A program made the translations under genes and the position numbers. Positions 57,189 through 64,000 of a stretch of 64,000 nt of DNA are shown here, in pieces. The notes below the pieces were generated by a model. That model was not told the DNA's origin, did no database searches, and worked only from the letters and a program-made list of their open reading frames with translations. This stretch comes from Paraburkholderia kururiensis JCM 10599 = LMG 19447 (GTDB lineage: Bacteria; Pseudomonadota; Gammaproteobacteria; Burkholderiales; Burkholderiaceae): contig NZ_RJZE01000006.1 of NCBI RefSeq assembly GCF_003986935.1, forward strand, positions 62,001 to 126,000, read 5' to 3'. Position 1 is the stretch's first letter; each line of letters starts with the position of its first letter.

Positions 57189-58174
57189 GAGCGTGCCCTT
57201 CCGATCACTTCAGGATTGATGGGATTCGGCGGCTGTCCGGCACGCGGTCCTTCGCCCAGGCCGGCAATCAGATTGTCGGCAGCGAGATTGGCCATCGCGC
57301 GGCGCGTGCGCTCCGTCGCGCTCGCGATGTGCGGCGTGAGCACCACGTTGGGCACCGTGAGCAGCGCGGGGTTGAGGTTCGGCTCGCCTTCGAACACGTC
57401 GAGGCCGGCTGCGGCAATGCGCTTTTCCCGCAGTGCTTCAGCGAGCGCGGCGTCGTCGACGATCCCGCCGCGCGCGATGTTCGTGAGCGTGGCGGTGGGC
57501 TTCATAAACGCGAGTTCGGCAGCGCCGATGGTGTGGTGGTTCTCGGCCGTGTACGGCAGCACGAGCACGACGTGATCGGCTTCGCGCAGCAGCTCGGCTT
57601 TCGGCAGATAGGTGGCGTTCAGTCCGGCTTCGATTTCGGGCGCAACGCGCGAACGGTTGTGATAGACGACGCGCATGTTGAAGCCGCGCGCGCGGCGCGC
57701 CAGCGCCTGACCGATGCGCCCCATGCCGATCACACCCAGCGTGGAACCGTAGAGATCGACGCCGAGAAAACCGTCATACGACCACTTCTGCCAGTGGCCC
57801 GCGCGCAGCCAGTGCTCGGATTCCGCGATGCGCCGCGCAGCCGCCATCATGAGCGCCCAGCCGAAATCGGCCGTGGATTCATTGAGAACATCCGGCGTAT
57901 TGGTGCCGAGCACGTTCGCCGCGTTGAACGCGGCCATATCGAAGTTGTTGTAGCCCACGGCCATGTTCGACACGACACGCAGCTTCGGCGCCGCCGCGAG
58001 CGTCGCCGCGCCAATCGGGTCGCCCGCCGTCAGCGCGCCGTCCTTGTCCGCGAGACGTCGTGCGAGTTCGTCGGCGCTCAGCACGTCGCCGTTGTTCCAC
58101 TCCACTTCGAAGTGCTGCTTCAACCGCTCGATCACGTCCGCAAAGATGGGACGTGCCACGAGAATCTTCTGCAT
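57185..58174 (-). CDS. D-2-hydroxyacid dehydrogenase, GhrB-like
   Basis: The 329-residue protein is an NAD(P)H-dependent D-2-hydroxyacid dehydrogenase, of the glyoxylate/hydroxypyruvate/2-ketogluconate reductase branch. The Rossmann motif is VIGMGRIGQALARRA, the arginine is in TNIARGGIVDD and the Glu/His pair is in GEPNLNP and TPHIASATERTRRAM. ATG at 58174 is standard. Its stop overlaps the rmuC start (ATGA), so rmuC is translated with it. Which of glyoxylate, hydroxypyruvate or 2-ketogluconate is used cannot be read from sequence. Confidence 0.92.
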   Translation of the reverse strand: MQKILVARPIFADVIERLKQHFEVEWNNGDVLSADELARRLADKDGALTAGDPIGAATLAAAPKLRVVSNMAVGYNNFDMAAFNAANVLGTNTPDVLNESTADFGWALMMAAARRIAESEHWLRAGHWQKWSYDGFLGVDLYGSTLGVIGMGRIGQALARRARGFNMRVVYHNRSRVAPEIEAGLNATYLPKAELLREADHVVLVLPYTAENHHTIGAAELAFMKPTATLTNIARGGIVDDAALAEALREKRIAAAGLDVFEGEPNLNPALLTVPNVVLTPHIASATERTRRAMANLAADNLIAGLGEGPRAGQPPNPINPEVIGRARS

Positions 58175-58219
58175 CGGTTTTCTCCGCTTACTCTGTTTCT
58201 GTTTGCGCGCCAGTTGGCG

Positions 58220-59662
58220 TCAGAAAAATATCCACGTCGTCATGAGAAACACCGGCAACAGCACGCCGCCCGACCACAGCAGGTAGCCGAAGAAGCTCGG
58301 CATGCGAATGCCGCGCGACTCCGCAATGGCCTTCACCATGAAATTCGGCGCGTTGCCAATATAGCTGTTCGCACCCATGAATACCGCCCCGGCCGAAATC
58401 GCCGCGAGCGTGGTGGCGCCCGTGGTCATCAGCGACGGCGCGTCGCCGCCCGCGAGATTGAAGAACACGAGGTACGTGGGCGCGTTATCGAGGAACGACG
58501 AGAGGAGCCCCGTCGCCCAGAAATACATGGCCTCGCGCGGCTGGCCAGCGGCGTCGTTGACCAGGTGCACGATACCGCCGAAGGCACCGCCCTCGCCCGC
58601 GCGCAGGATCAGGATGACGGGTGCAATGGTCACGAAGATGCCGGCAAAGAGTTTCGCGACTTCCTCGATGGGCGCCCAGTTGAAGCCGTTGCCGATGCGC
58701 GCCACACGCGGCGTCACGGCAAGCGAAATCAGCGTGATCGCAACGAGCGCAACGTCGCGCACCGCGTTTTGCAGCTCGACGTGTACGCCCATCAGATTGA
58801 AGGTTACGCCGGGCTTCCACAGGCCGCTCGCGAGCACGAGCGCGACGACGCCCGCGAGCAGCAACAGATTGATCTTGCCGTCGATGCCGAACGACACCGT
58901 ATCGGGCGTGGGATCGAGTCTCGCCGGCCGCGCTTCTTCGCGCCGCGCCCAGTACCAGCTATCGAGCGCAAAGAACACTGCCAGCAGCACGCCGCAGACG
59001 AACAGCATGGGCAACGCGAGATGCTGGGTCGTCCAGAAAAAGCCCACGCCATTGAGGAAGCCGAGAAAGAGCGGCGGATCGCCGAGCGGCGACAGCGAGC
59101 CGCCCGCATTCGCCACGAGGAAGATGAAGAACACGACGACATGGACGACGTGCCGGCGGTTGTCGTTGGCGCGCAGCAGCGGCCGGATCAGCAGCATGGC
59201 CGCGCCCGTCGTCCCCATGATGCTGGCGAGCGCGGTGCCAAGCGCGAGCATCGCGGTATTGACGCGCGCCGAGCCGTGCAGATTGCCGCGCACGCAGATG
59301 CCGCCGGCCACGGTATAGAGCGCCGTCAGCAACACGATGAACGGCACGTATTCCTCGACGAGCGCGTGCAGCAGCGTGCGCCACGCGGCCCCCAAGCCGA
59401 ACGCTGCGCCGAACGGCACGATGAAGAGCGCTGCCCACGCCGCGGCGATCTTGCCGAAGTGGTGATGCCAGAAGGCCGGCGCGACAATCGGAAAGATGGC
59501 GATGGAGAGCAGCATGCCGGCGAACGGCACCGTCCACCACGCCGACAAGGCAGCCCCATCGAGCGTCGCGGCGACGGCGAGTGCGGGCCACACGGCCAAC
59601 AATGCAAACGCGGCATATGCAGCAAAGAGGGCCACGCCTGCACTCGCGGCGTGTCGTGTCAT
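58220..59662 (-). CDS. Ion-transporter-superfamily Na+/H+ antiporter (putative)
   Basis: This 480-residue inner-membrane protein has about 11-12 helices and a signal-like first helix. The two re-entrant loops of the ion-transporter superfamily are recognisable as SPLGDPPLFLGF and SSFLDNAPTYLVFF, with FMGANSYIGNAPNF near the end. Databases usually call this group sodium:proton antiporter or citrate-transporter-like; ion or substrate is not certain. It lies 45 bases upstream of ghrB in the same direction. Confidence 0.85.
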   Translation of the reverse strand: MTRHAASAGVALFAAYAAFALLAVWPALAVAATLDGAALSAWWTVPFAGMLLSIAIFPIVAPAFWHHHFGKIAAAWAALFIVPFGAAFGLGAAWRTLLHALVEEYVPFIVLLTALYTVAGGICVRGNLHGSARVNTAMLALGTALASIMGTTGAAMLLIRPLLRANDNRRHVVHVVVFFIFLVANAGGSLSPLGDPPLFLGFLNGVGFFWTTQHLALPMLFVCGVLLAVFFALDSWYWARREEARPARLDPTPDTVSFGIDGKINLLLLAGVVALVLASGLWKPGVTFNLMGVHVELQNAVRDVALVAITLISLAVTPRVARIGNGFNWAPIEEVAKLFAGIFVTIAPVILILRAGEGGAFGGIVHLVNDAAGQPREAMYFWATGLLSSFLDNAPTYLVFFNLAGGDAPSLMTTGATTLAAISAGAVFMGANSYIGNAPNFMVKAIAESRGIRMPSFFGYLLWSGGVLLPVFLMTTWIFF

Positions 59663-59919
59663 GTTCAGGTCCTTGTTTGTTGTAGAAACGCCGTGGATGC
59701 GCCGTCAGTGTGGAGCGTGGCGGCAGCGCGGTCGGCGAAACGGGTTCAACGCGCGAGCACGAAGCACGAAGTTCCGGGCGACCCGTCAGTGTGGCGTGTC
59801 CGGTTGGTGTTTCGCCTGTCCGGCTGTCCGGCTATCCCGCAGGTCCGGCGTCGAACGCGTGGCGCACCGGCACGCAGCAAGCCGCCGTGCCGCGCGCATG
59901 CGGCCGCGCGGCACACGTG

Positions 59920-60582
59920 TCACGCCCCGCGCACGATCACCACATGCACGCGATAAGGACCGTGCGCGCCCAGCACGATGGTCTGTTCGATATCGCCGGT
60001 GCGCGACGGCCCCGAAACGAAATTGACGGCACGAGGCAGTTCGCCGCGTTCGGCGCGAATCAGCGCGAACGCATCCTCCTGTCCGGCCACGATGCGCGAA
60101 GCCGGCACGATCGCAACGTGCGTCTCCGGCAGCAGCGCCCCGGACGCCCACGTCTCGGGTCCGGAGAGCAGCACCAGCGTGCCCGTCTCCGCGACCGCGC
60201 AAAAGCAGCCGGTTACGCCGACAAGATCGGTATCCACAGGTTTGCGGAATTCGATGGCGAGTCCCGCGTCGACCCAGGCAAGCTCCGTGAGCGTCGCCCA
60301 CGCCACGCCGGTGAGCGGCAAGCCGTTCGTCTCCAGGTAGCGGCGCACGGCGGCGGGCACCTGGGCGAGCGTATCCACTTCGTCCACCGTGGTGGCCATT
60401 TTGTGAGCGGCCTCGATGAAGCAGGCCTTCAGATCGGCGGGCAATGGCGGACGCGGGCCTTGCGGATGACGCGCGAGGTAGTCCACGACCGCTTCGCGCT
60501 CCGGCGCGGTGGGCTCGGCGTCGCGTCCCTGCGCAGCGCGAATGCGCGCGAGGATGTTGCGACGGGCAGTGGATGTATCCAT
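59920..60582 (-). CDS. lutC: LutC/YkgG-type LUD-domain protein, orphan
   Basis: LutC is one of three subunits of the lactate utilisation complex LutABC, which oxidises L-lactate with iron-sulfur clusters. The 220-residue protein has the LUD/YkgG fold: NILARIRAAQGR at the start, then TGCFCAVAETGTLVLLSG and SRTGDIEQTIVLGAHGP. No lutA or lutB is present nearby: the antiporter gene lies downstream and pncB upstream. Either the partner genes are elsewhere or this protein works alone. The name is from family only. Confidence 0.85.
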   Translation of the reverse strand: MDTSTARRNILARIRAAQGRDAEPTAPEREAVVDYLARHPQGPRPPLPADLKACFIEAAHKMATTVDEVDTLAQVPAAVRRYLETNGLPLTGVAWATLTELAWVDAGLAIEFRKPVDTDLVGVTGCFCAVAETGTLVLLSGPETWASGALLPETHVAIVPASRIVAGQEDAFALIRAERGELPRAVNFVSGPSRTGDIEQTIVLGAHGPYRVHVVIVRGA

Positions 60583-60751
60583 GAAGCGGTCCTCGTGTCG
60601 TGGGCAGATCGAGTATCGCGGAATTATACCGGCGGGGGATGCACCGCCGCGGGGGCAAACGGCCTATTCCAGGCGGCCGGATGGCGGCAAACGCGCGGCC
60701 ATCGCAGAATGAGCGATCAAGTCGCTCCACGGCGGCGCCGCACAGCGCGAT

Positions 60752-61954
60752 CTATTTGCCCGAGATCTCGTCGTCGGCCAGTTGCTCGATGCCGAACACC
60801 TGGCGCAGGTAGGCCAGGTACGCCTTGTCGTCGCACATGTTCTTGCCCGGCGAGTCGGAGAGCTTCGCCACAGGCTGCCCGTTGCAACGGACCATCTTGA
60901 TGACGATCTGCAGCGGGTTGTAGCCGAGGTCGTTGGTGAGATTCGTACCGACGCCGAAGGCCAGCTTGCAGCGCCCGCGGAAGCGCTCGTAGAGCTGCAG
61001 CACCTTCGGGATGTCGAGCGCATCGGAGAACACGAGCACCTTGGTACGCGGGTCGCAGCGATTCGCTTCGTAGTGGCTGATAAGGCGCTCGCCCCAGTCG
61101 AACGGATCGCCCGAGTCGTGCCGCGCGCCGTCGAAGAGCTTGCAGAAATACATGTCGAAGTCGCGCAGAAACGCCTTCATGCCGTAGACGTCGGAAAGCG
61201 CGATGCCGAGGTCGCCGCGGTACTCCTTCGCCCACATTTCGAAACCGTAGGTCTGCGAATCGCGCAGCCGCGGACCCAAGGCCTGACACGCCTGCAGATA
61301 TTCGTGCGCCATGGTGCCGAGCGGCGTGAGGCCGTGCTTCATGGCATAGAACACGTTGCTCGTGCCGGCGAACTGCGGGCCCAGGCCGTCTTTGAGCGTC
61401 AGGATCACTTCCTCATGCCAGCGCTTCGAGAAGCGCCGGCGCGTGCCGTAGTCGGCGATCTTGCAGTCGGCGAACTCCGGTTTCGCGCCCAGCAGCGTGA
61501 TCTTCTCGCGCAGCCGCTCGCGGCCCACGGCGTAGTCGGGCTGCTGCTGCGTGTTGCGGAAGTAGACCTCGTTGACGATGGCAAGCACCGGAATCTCGAA
61601 GAGAATGGTGTGCAGCCACGGCCCTTTGATCTCGATGTCGATCTCGCCGTTGCCCTTCGGCGACGGCGTCACCGAAATGTATTTTTCGTTGAGCTGAAAG
61701 AGCGCCAGAAAGTCGACGAAATCGCTCTTGATGAAACGCATCTGCCGCAGGTAGTCAAGTTCGGGCTCCGTGAAACGCAATTTGCAAAGCAGGCGCAGCT
61801 CACTGCGAATCTCGTCGATGTAGGGAACCAGGTCGACATTCGGCGTGCGGCAACGGAAGCGATATTCCACACTCGCGGCGGGGAAATGATGCAGCACCAC
61901 CTGCATCATCGTGAACTTGTACAGATCGGTATCGAGCAGCGAAGTAATGATCAT
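60752..61954 (-). CDS. pncB: Nicotinate phosphoribosyltransferase
   Basis: PncB makes nicotinate mononucleotide from nicotinate and PRPP in the Preiss-Handler NAD salvage route. The 400-residue protein has the family opening [20 protein letters not shown] and the phospho-histidine segment [20 protein letters not shown]. The [19 protein letters not shown] and GVGTNLTND blocks bind the product. The ATG at 61954 is preferred (frame opens at 62149). It is divergent from fdxA. Confidence 0.95.
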   Translation of the reverse strand: MIITSLLDTDLYKFTMMQVVLHHFPAASVEYRFRCRTPNVDLVPYIDEIRSELRLLCKLRFTEPELDYLRQMRFIKSDFVDFLALFQLNEKYISVTPSPKGNGEIDIEIKGPWLHTILFEIPVLAIVNEVYFRNTQQQPDYAVGRERLREKITLLGAKPEFADCKIADYGTRRRFSKRWHEEVILTLKDGLGPQFAGTSNVFYAMKHGLTPLGTMAHEYLQACQALGPRLRDSQTYGFEMWAKEYRGDLGIALSDVYGMKAFLRDFDMYFCKLFDGARHDSGDPFDWGERLISHYEANRCDPRTKVLVFSDALDIPKVLQLYERFRGRCKLAFGVGTNLTNDLGYNPLQIVIKMVRCNGQPVAKLSDSPGKNMCDDKAYLAYLRQVFGIEQLADDEISGK

Positions 61955-62256
61955 GGTGTGGCGGCTGAACTGCGGTCGGACGGTCGCGCGGTCACGACGT
62001 CCGCACGCCCGCGCTTGCAGGGCACGTCCCCCGCGCCCTTTGGTCGCCATGTTACCGCAAGGCGTCGGCACGGCACGTGCCAGCACACCGGCTGCACAAG
62101 GCTCATCGCGCCATGACAGCCGCGGCGCGACCCATAAACTAATCACCAAACGATATAAGCCGGCCTGTCAGCGTGTGGATTCGTCTTTTGACGTTCAGTT
62201 ACAATACCGGTTTTGGCGTTTCGCCACCCCTGATACTGCACGCAGGAGCTGCCTGA
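61955..62256. other. Divergent region between pncB and fdxA
   Basis: About 300 bases. A TACAAT at 62200-62205 could be the fdxA -10, but no good -35 is found at 16-18 bases. The region is otherwise GC-rich and no gene or clear operator is seen. Confidence 0.35.
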
Positions 62257-62580
62257 ATGACTCACGTTGTGACCGAAAGCTGCATTAAGTGCCGCTATAC
62301 CGACTGCGTCGATGTGTGCCCGGTGGACTGCTTTCGCGAAGGTCCCAACTTCCTCGCGATCGACCCGGACGAGTGCATCGACTGCGCTGTGTGCGTGGCC
62401 GAGTGCCCGGTGAACGCGATCTATGCCGAAGAAGACGTGCCGGGTGACCAGCAGGACTTCATTCCGCTGAACGCCGAACTGGCGAAGGCATGGCCGAGCA
62501 TCACGAAGACCAAGCAGCCGCTGCCGGAAGCCGACGAATTCAAGGACGTGAAGGACAAGCTGTCGCTGCTGCAGCGCTAA
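62257..62580 (+). CDS. fdxA: Seven-iron ferredoxin FdxA
   Basis: This 107-residue ferredoxin carries one [3Fe-4S] and one [4Fe-4S] cluster. The cysteines are in [20 protein letters not shown] and [15 protein letters not shown]. Its acidic C-terminal extension is typical of the Azotobacter FdI/FdxA class. The electron partner is not apparent. A GGAG sequence lies about eight bases upstream of the ATG. Confidence 0.95.
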   Translation: MTHVVTESCIKCRYTDCVDVCPVDCFREGPNFLAIDPDECIDCAVCVAECPVNAIYAEEDVPGDQQDFIPLNAELAKAWPSITKTKQPLPEADEFKDVKDKLSLLQR

Positions 62581-62671
62581 GCGACATCGGGGCTTGTCTA
62601 TCAGGCCGGTCCGGCAGGCGCTACGGCAAGAAGCGCACGCAGGAAATACGCCTCGCCGAAGCCCCGAAGTA

Positions 62672-62700
62672 TTGACAGCGTCTGAAGTACCTCATAGAAT
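62672..62700 (+). promoter_or_regulatory. Sigma-70 promoter of the tRNA-Asn genes
   Basis: A perfect TTGACA (62672-62677) is 17 bases from TAGAAT (62695-62700, five of six). The predicted start is near 62707, 16 bases before the first tRNA-Asn. It is one of the best promoter matches in the window. Confidence 0.85.
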
Positions 62701-62722
62701 CTCGCTTCTCTGCTTTTGTTGT

Positions 62723-62798
62723 TCCCCGATAGCTCAGTCGGTAGAGCGCCGGACTGTTAATCCGTAGGTCCCTGGTTCGAGCCCAGGTCGGGGAGCCA
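62723..62798 (+). tRNA. tRNA-Asn (anticodon GTT), copy 1
   Basis: A 76-base cloverleaf starts TCCCCGATAGCTCAGTCGG, has anticodon loop CTGTTAA (GTT), T-arm CTGGTTCGAGCCCAG and an encoded CCA. It is identical to the copy at 62863-62938. Confidence 0.97.
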
Positions 62799-62807
62799 AG
62801 AAATTGC

Positions 62808-62837
62808 AAAAGCCCGTTAGCCATAACGGGCTTTTTT
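62808..62837 (+). terminator. Intrinsic terminator between the two tRNA-Asn genes
   Basis: AAAGCCCGTTA and TAACGGGCTTT flank a four-base loop and are followed by a run of six T. It lies nine bases after the first tRNA-Asn and 25 bases before the second. Confidence 0.85.
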
Positions 62838-62862
62838 ACGTAGTGAACGGTTGTATTGCTGT

Positions 62863-62938
62863 TCCCCGATAGCTCAGTCGGTAGAGCGCCGGACTGTTAA
62901 TCCGTAGGTCCCTGGTTCGAGCCCAGGTCGGGGAGCCA
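62863..62938 (+). tRNA. tRNA-Asn (anticodon GTT), copy 2
   Basis: Identical in sequence to copy 1. Only 25 bases separate it from the terminator of copy 1, with no recognisable promoter, so it probably depends on readthrough of that terminator. Confidence 0.97.
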
Positions 62939-62948
62939 AAAGATATCG

Positions 62949-62988
62949 AAGGGATTACGTGTCTTCACGTAATCCCTTTTTTCTTTTC
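62949..62988 (+). terminator. Intrinsic terminator after tRNA-Asn copy 2
   Basis: AAGGGATTACGTG and CACGTAATCCCTT flank a four-base loop and are followed by TTTTCTTTTCC. It lies ten bases after the tRNA. Confidence 0.92.
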
Positions 62989-63062
62989 CGGCAGAGCGGC
63001 GGCGAGTCGCCGCGCGAGTTCGTCGATAATGTGGATCTGTCATTCCCGCCGATCGATCCACG

Positions 63063-63596
63063 ATGAACCTCGCCAAACGCACTCACGACTTCTCCACGAC
63101 GCGAAACCCGCGCCTGCGCGTCACCGCACGATGCGCTGCCGCAGTCGGTACCGCGTTCCTCGCGGCCACGACAGGCGCGGCATACGGCGAGGAGATCGGC
63201 AGCGTCAACACGAATTTCCGCATCACGGGCTCCGACCGCGTCGTGGTCGAAGCCTATGACGATCCGCTCGTGGATGGCGTCACCTGCTATGTCTCGCGGG
63301 CACGCACAGGCGGCATCAAGGGCACGCTGGGCGTAGCCGAAGACCCGACGGAGGCGTCCATCGCATGTCGCCAGGTCGGGCCGATCCACTTCACAGGCAA
63401 CCTCAAGCAGCAGTCGGACGTGTTCACGGAACGCATGTCGTTCATCTTCAAGACGCTGCACGTGGTGCGCGTCGTGGATGCAAAGCGCAACGCGCTCGTC
63501 TATCTGACCTACAGCGACCGCGTGGTAAGCGGCAGCGCCAAGAACAGCGTGAGCGCCGTGCCCGTCCCCGCGGGCACGCCGATTCCGTTGAAGTAG
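63063..63596 (+). CDS. CreA-family periplasmic protein
   Basis: This 177-residue protein belongs to the CreA family, whose function is not known. An N-terminal signal peptide (hydrophobic core [18 protein letters not shown]) is followed by the family core [20 protein letters not shown] and [15 protein letters not shown], with cysteines that could form a disulphide (VTCYV and IACRQV). Creation of a periplasmic beta-rich domain is likely. It lies 54 bases upstream of an AraC-family regulator. Confidence 0.9.
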   Translation: MNLAKRTHDFSTTRNPRLRVTARCAAAVGTAFLAATTGAAYGEEIGSVNTNFRITGSDRVVVEAYDDPLVDGVTCYVSRARTGGIKGTLGVAEDPTEASIACRQVGPIHFTGNLKQQSDVFTERMSFIFKTLHVVRVVDAKRNALVYLTYSDRVVSGSAKNSVSAVPVPAGTPIPLK

Positions 63597-63650
63597 GCGC
63601 GCCGCACACGCCTACCGCACCCGACTCGAGAGACCTGCAAGCCCGAAGCC

Positions 63651-64000
63651 ATGACCGTCACCCGCTTCCGCGATTCCGCCCATTACTGGCGCACGCCGCT
63701 GTTGCCCGGCGCGGACCTGCTCACCGCGGAATATCACGATCACGAGTTCACACCGCACTGGCACGACGCCTACACGATTCCCGTGATCGAGGAAGGCGCG
63801 GAACGCTATCGCTATCGCGCCACGCACTACGTCGCCGAAGCGGGCAGCGTGCCGGTGATCAATCCCGGCGAGGTGCATACGGGCTCGCGTGCCGTGGACG
63901 AAGGCTGGCGCTATCGGGTGATGTACGTGCCGATCGAGTACATGCACAGCCTCGCGCAGGACATCGCGGGCGGCGCGCAGCCGCTGCCGTGGTTCGACGC
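63651..64000 (+). CDS. AraC-family transcriptional regulator, 3'-truncated by window edge
   Basis: Only the first 116 residues are in the window. They form an AraC-type N-terminal cupin: YHDHEFTPHWHDAYTIPVIEEG, with histidines that often bind a metal or ligand, and INPGEVHTGS, then RVMYVPIEYM. The DNA-binding helix-turn-helix domain would follow beyond base 64000. The ligand is unknown. It is 54 bases after the CreA-family gene, on the same strand. Confidence 0.85.
   Translation, partial: MTVTRFRDSAHYWRTPLLPGADLLTAEYHDHEFTPHWHDAYTIPVIEEGAERYRYRATHYVAEAGSVPVINPGEVHTGSRAVDEGWRYRVMYVPIEYMHSLAQDIAGGAQPLPWFD

Noticed and set aside
62176..62205. A sigma-70 promoter for fdxA based on TACAAT
   Set aside because: The nearby TTGACG is only six bases away from the -10, and no -35 match lies at normal spacing; kept only as a note in the gap entry.
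62723..62938. The tRNA-Asn pair as the boundary of a genomic island
   Set aside because: No integrase, no duplicated 3' tRNA end beyond the two full genes, and base composition stays the same on both sides.

Overview
The window is an ordinary-looking stretch of core chromosome from a high-GC betaproteobacterium of the Burkholderiaceae, most likely Burkholderia sensu lato (Paraburkholderia, Caballeronia, Trinickia or relatives). The grounds are strong G/C third-position bias, the EarP/EF-P arginine-rhamnosylation pair, the gene order rpmF-plsX-fabHDG-acpP-fabF-rpoE-rseA-rseB-mucD-lepA-lepB-rnc-era-recO-pdxJ-acpS-nagZ, and uvrC-pgsA followed by tRNA-Gly/Gly/Cys. I see no insertion sequence, prophage, integron, CRISPR array or rRNA operon. 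Species-level placement is not possible from reading alone.

Layout. 1-2604: D-glucarate uptake and dehydration (gudP, cut by the window edge, and gudD). 2621-9684: an unknown membrane protein, a GT4 glycosyltransferase, an ABC half-transporter and the trehalose genes otsB-otsA. 10187-12361: a copper delivery/cytochrome oxidase assembly set (Sco1, PCu(A)C, CtaG-like). 12397-14050: an ElaA-type acetyltransferase and a secreted alpha/beta hydrolase. 14148-17689: uvrC, pgsA and a tRNA-Gly, tRNA-Gly, tRNA-Cys transcription unit. 17845-19722: earP-efp. 20390-21772: an orphan sigma-54-type response regulator with a near-perfect sigma-54 promoter about 400 bases upstream. 21795-42443: a 20-kb minus-strand block joining L32 and fatty acid/phospholipid synthesis, the sigma-E envelope stress module, translation and protein export (lepA, lepB), RNA and DNA maintenance (rnc, era, recO), pdxJ, acpS and nagZ.

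42691-51364: maf and an RsmI-like methylase (plus strand), then rluC, a HAD phosphatase, a Rieske protein and an S49 peptidase (minus strand), then RNase E (rne) behind a leader of about 750 bases. 51650-54817: molybdenum cofactor genes moaA, mobA, moeA. 54866-60582: a small membrane protein, a GNAT acetyltransferase, rmuC, a GhrB-like reductase, an ion-transporter-superfamily antiporter and an orphan LutC protein. 60752-64000: pncB, fdxA, two identical tRNA-Asn genes, a CreA-family protein and the start of an AraC-family regulator.

The most coherent functional theme is envelope biogenesis: acyl chain initiation and elongation (plsX, fabH, fabD, fabG, acpP, fabF), ACP activation (acpS), phosphatidylglycerol synthesis (pgsA), peptidoglycan recycling (nagZ) and the sigma-E surveillance system sit together. 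I found no clear undescribed multi-gene system. The best leads are regulatory or architectural: the sigma-54 promoter at 19966, an operator-like array at the rpoE promoter, structured leaders in front of both ribonuclease genes, and long low-complexity additions on RNase III, RNase E, UvrC and RecO. Promoters, operators and terminators were found by eye and are predictions.
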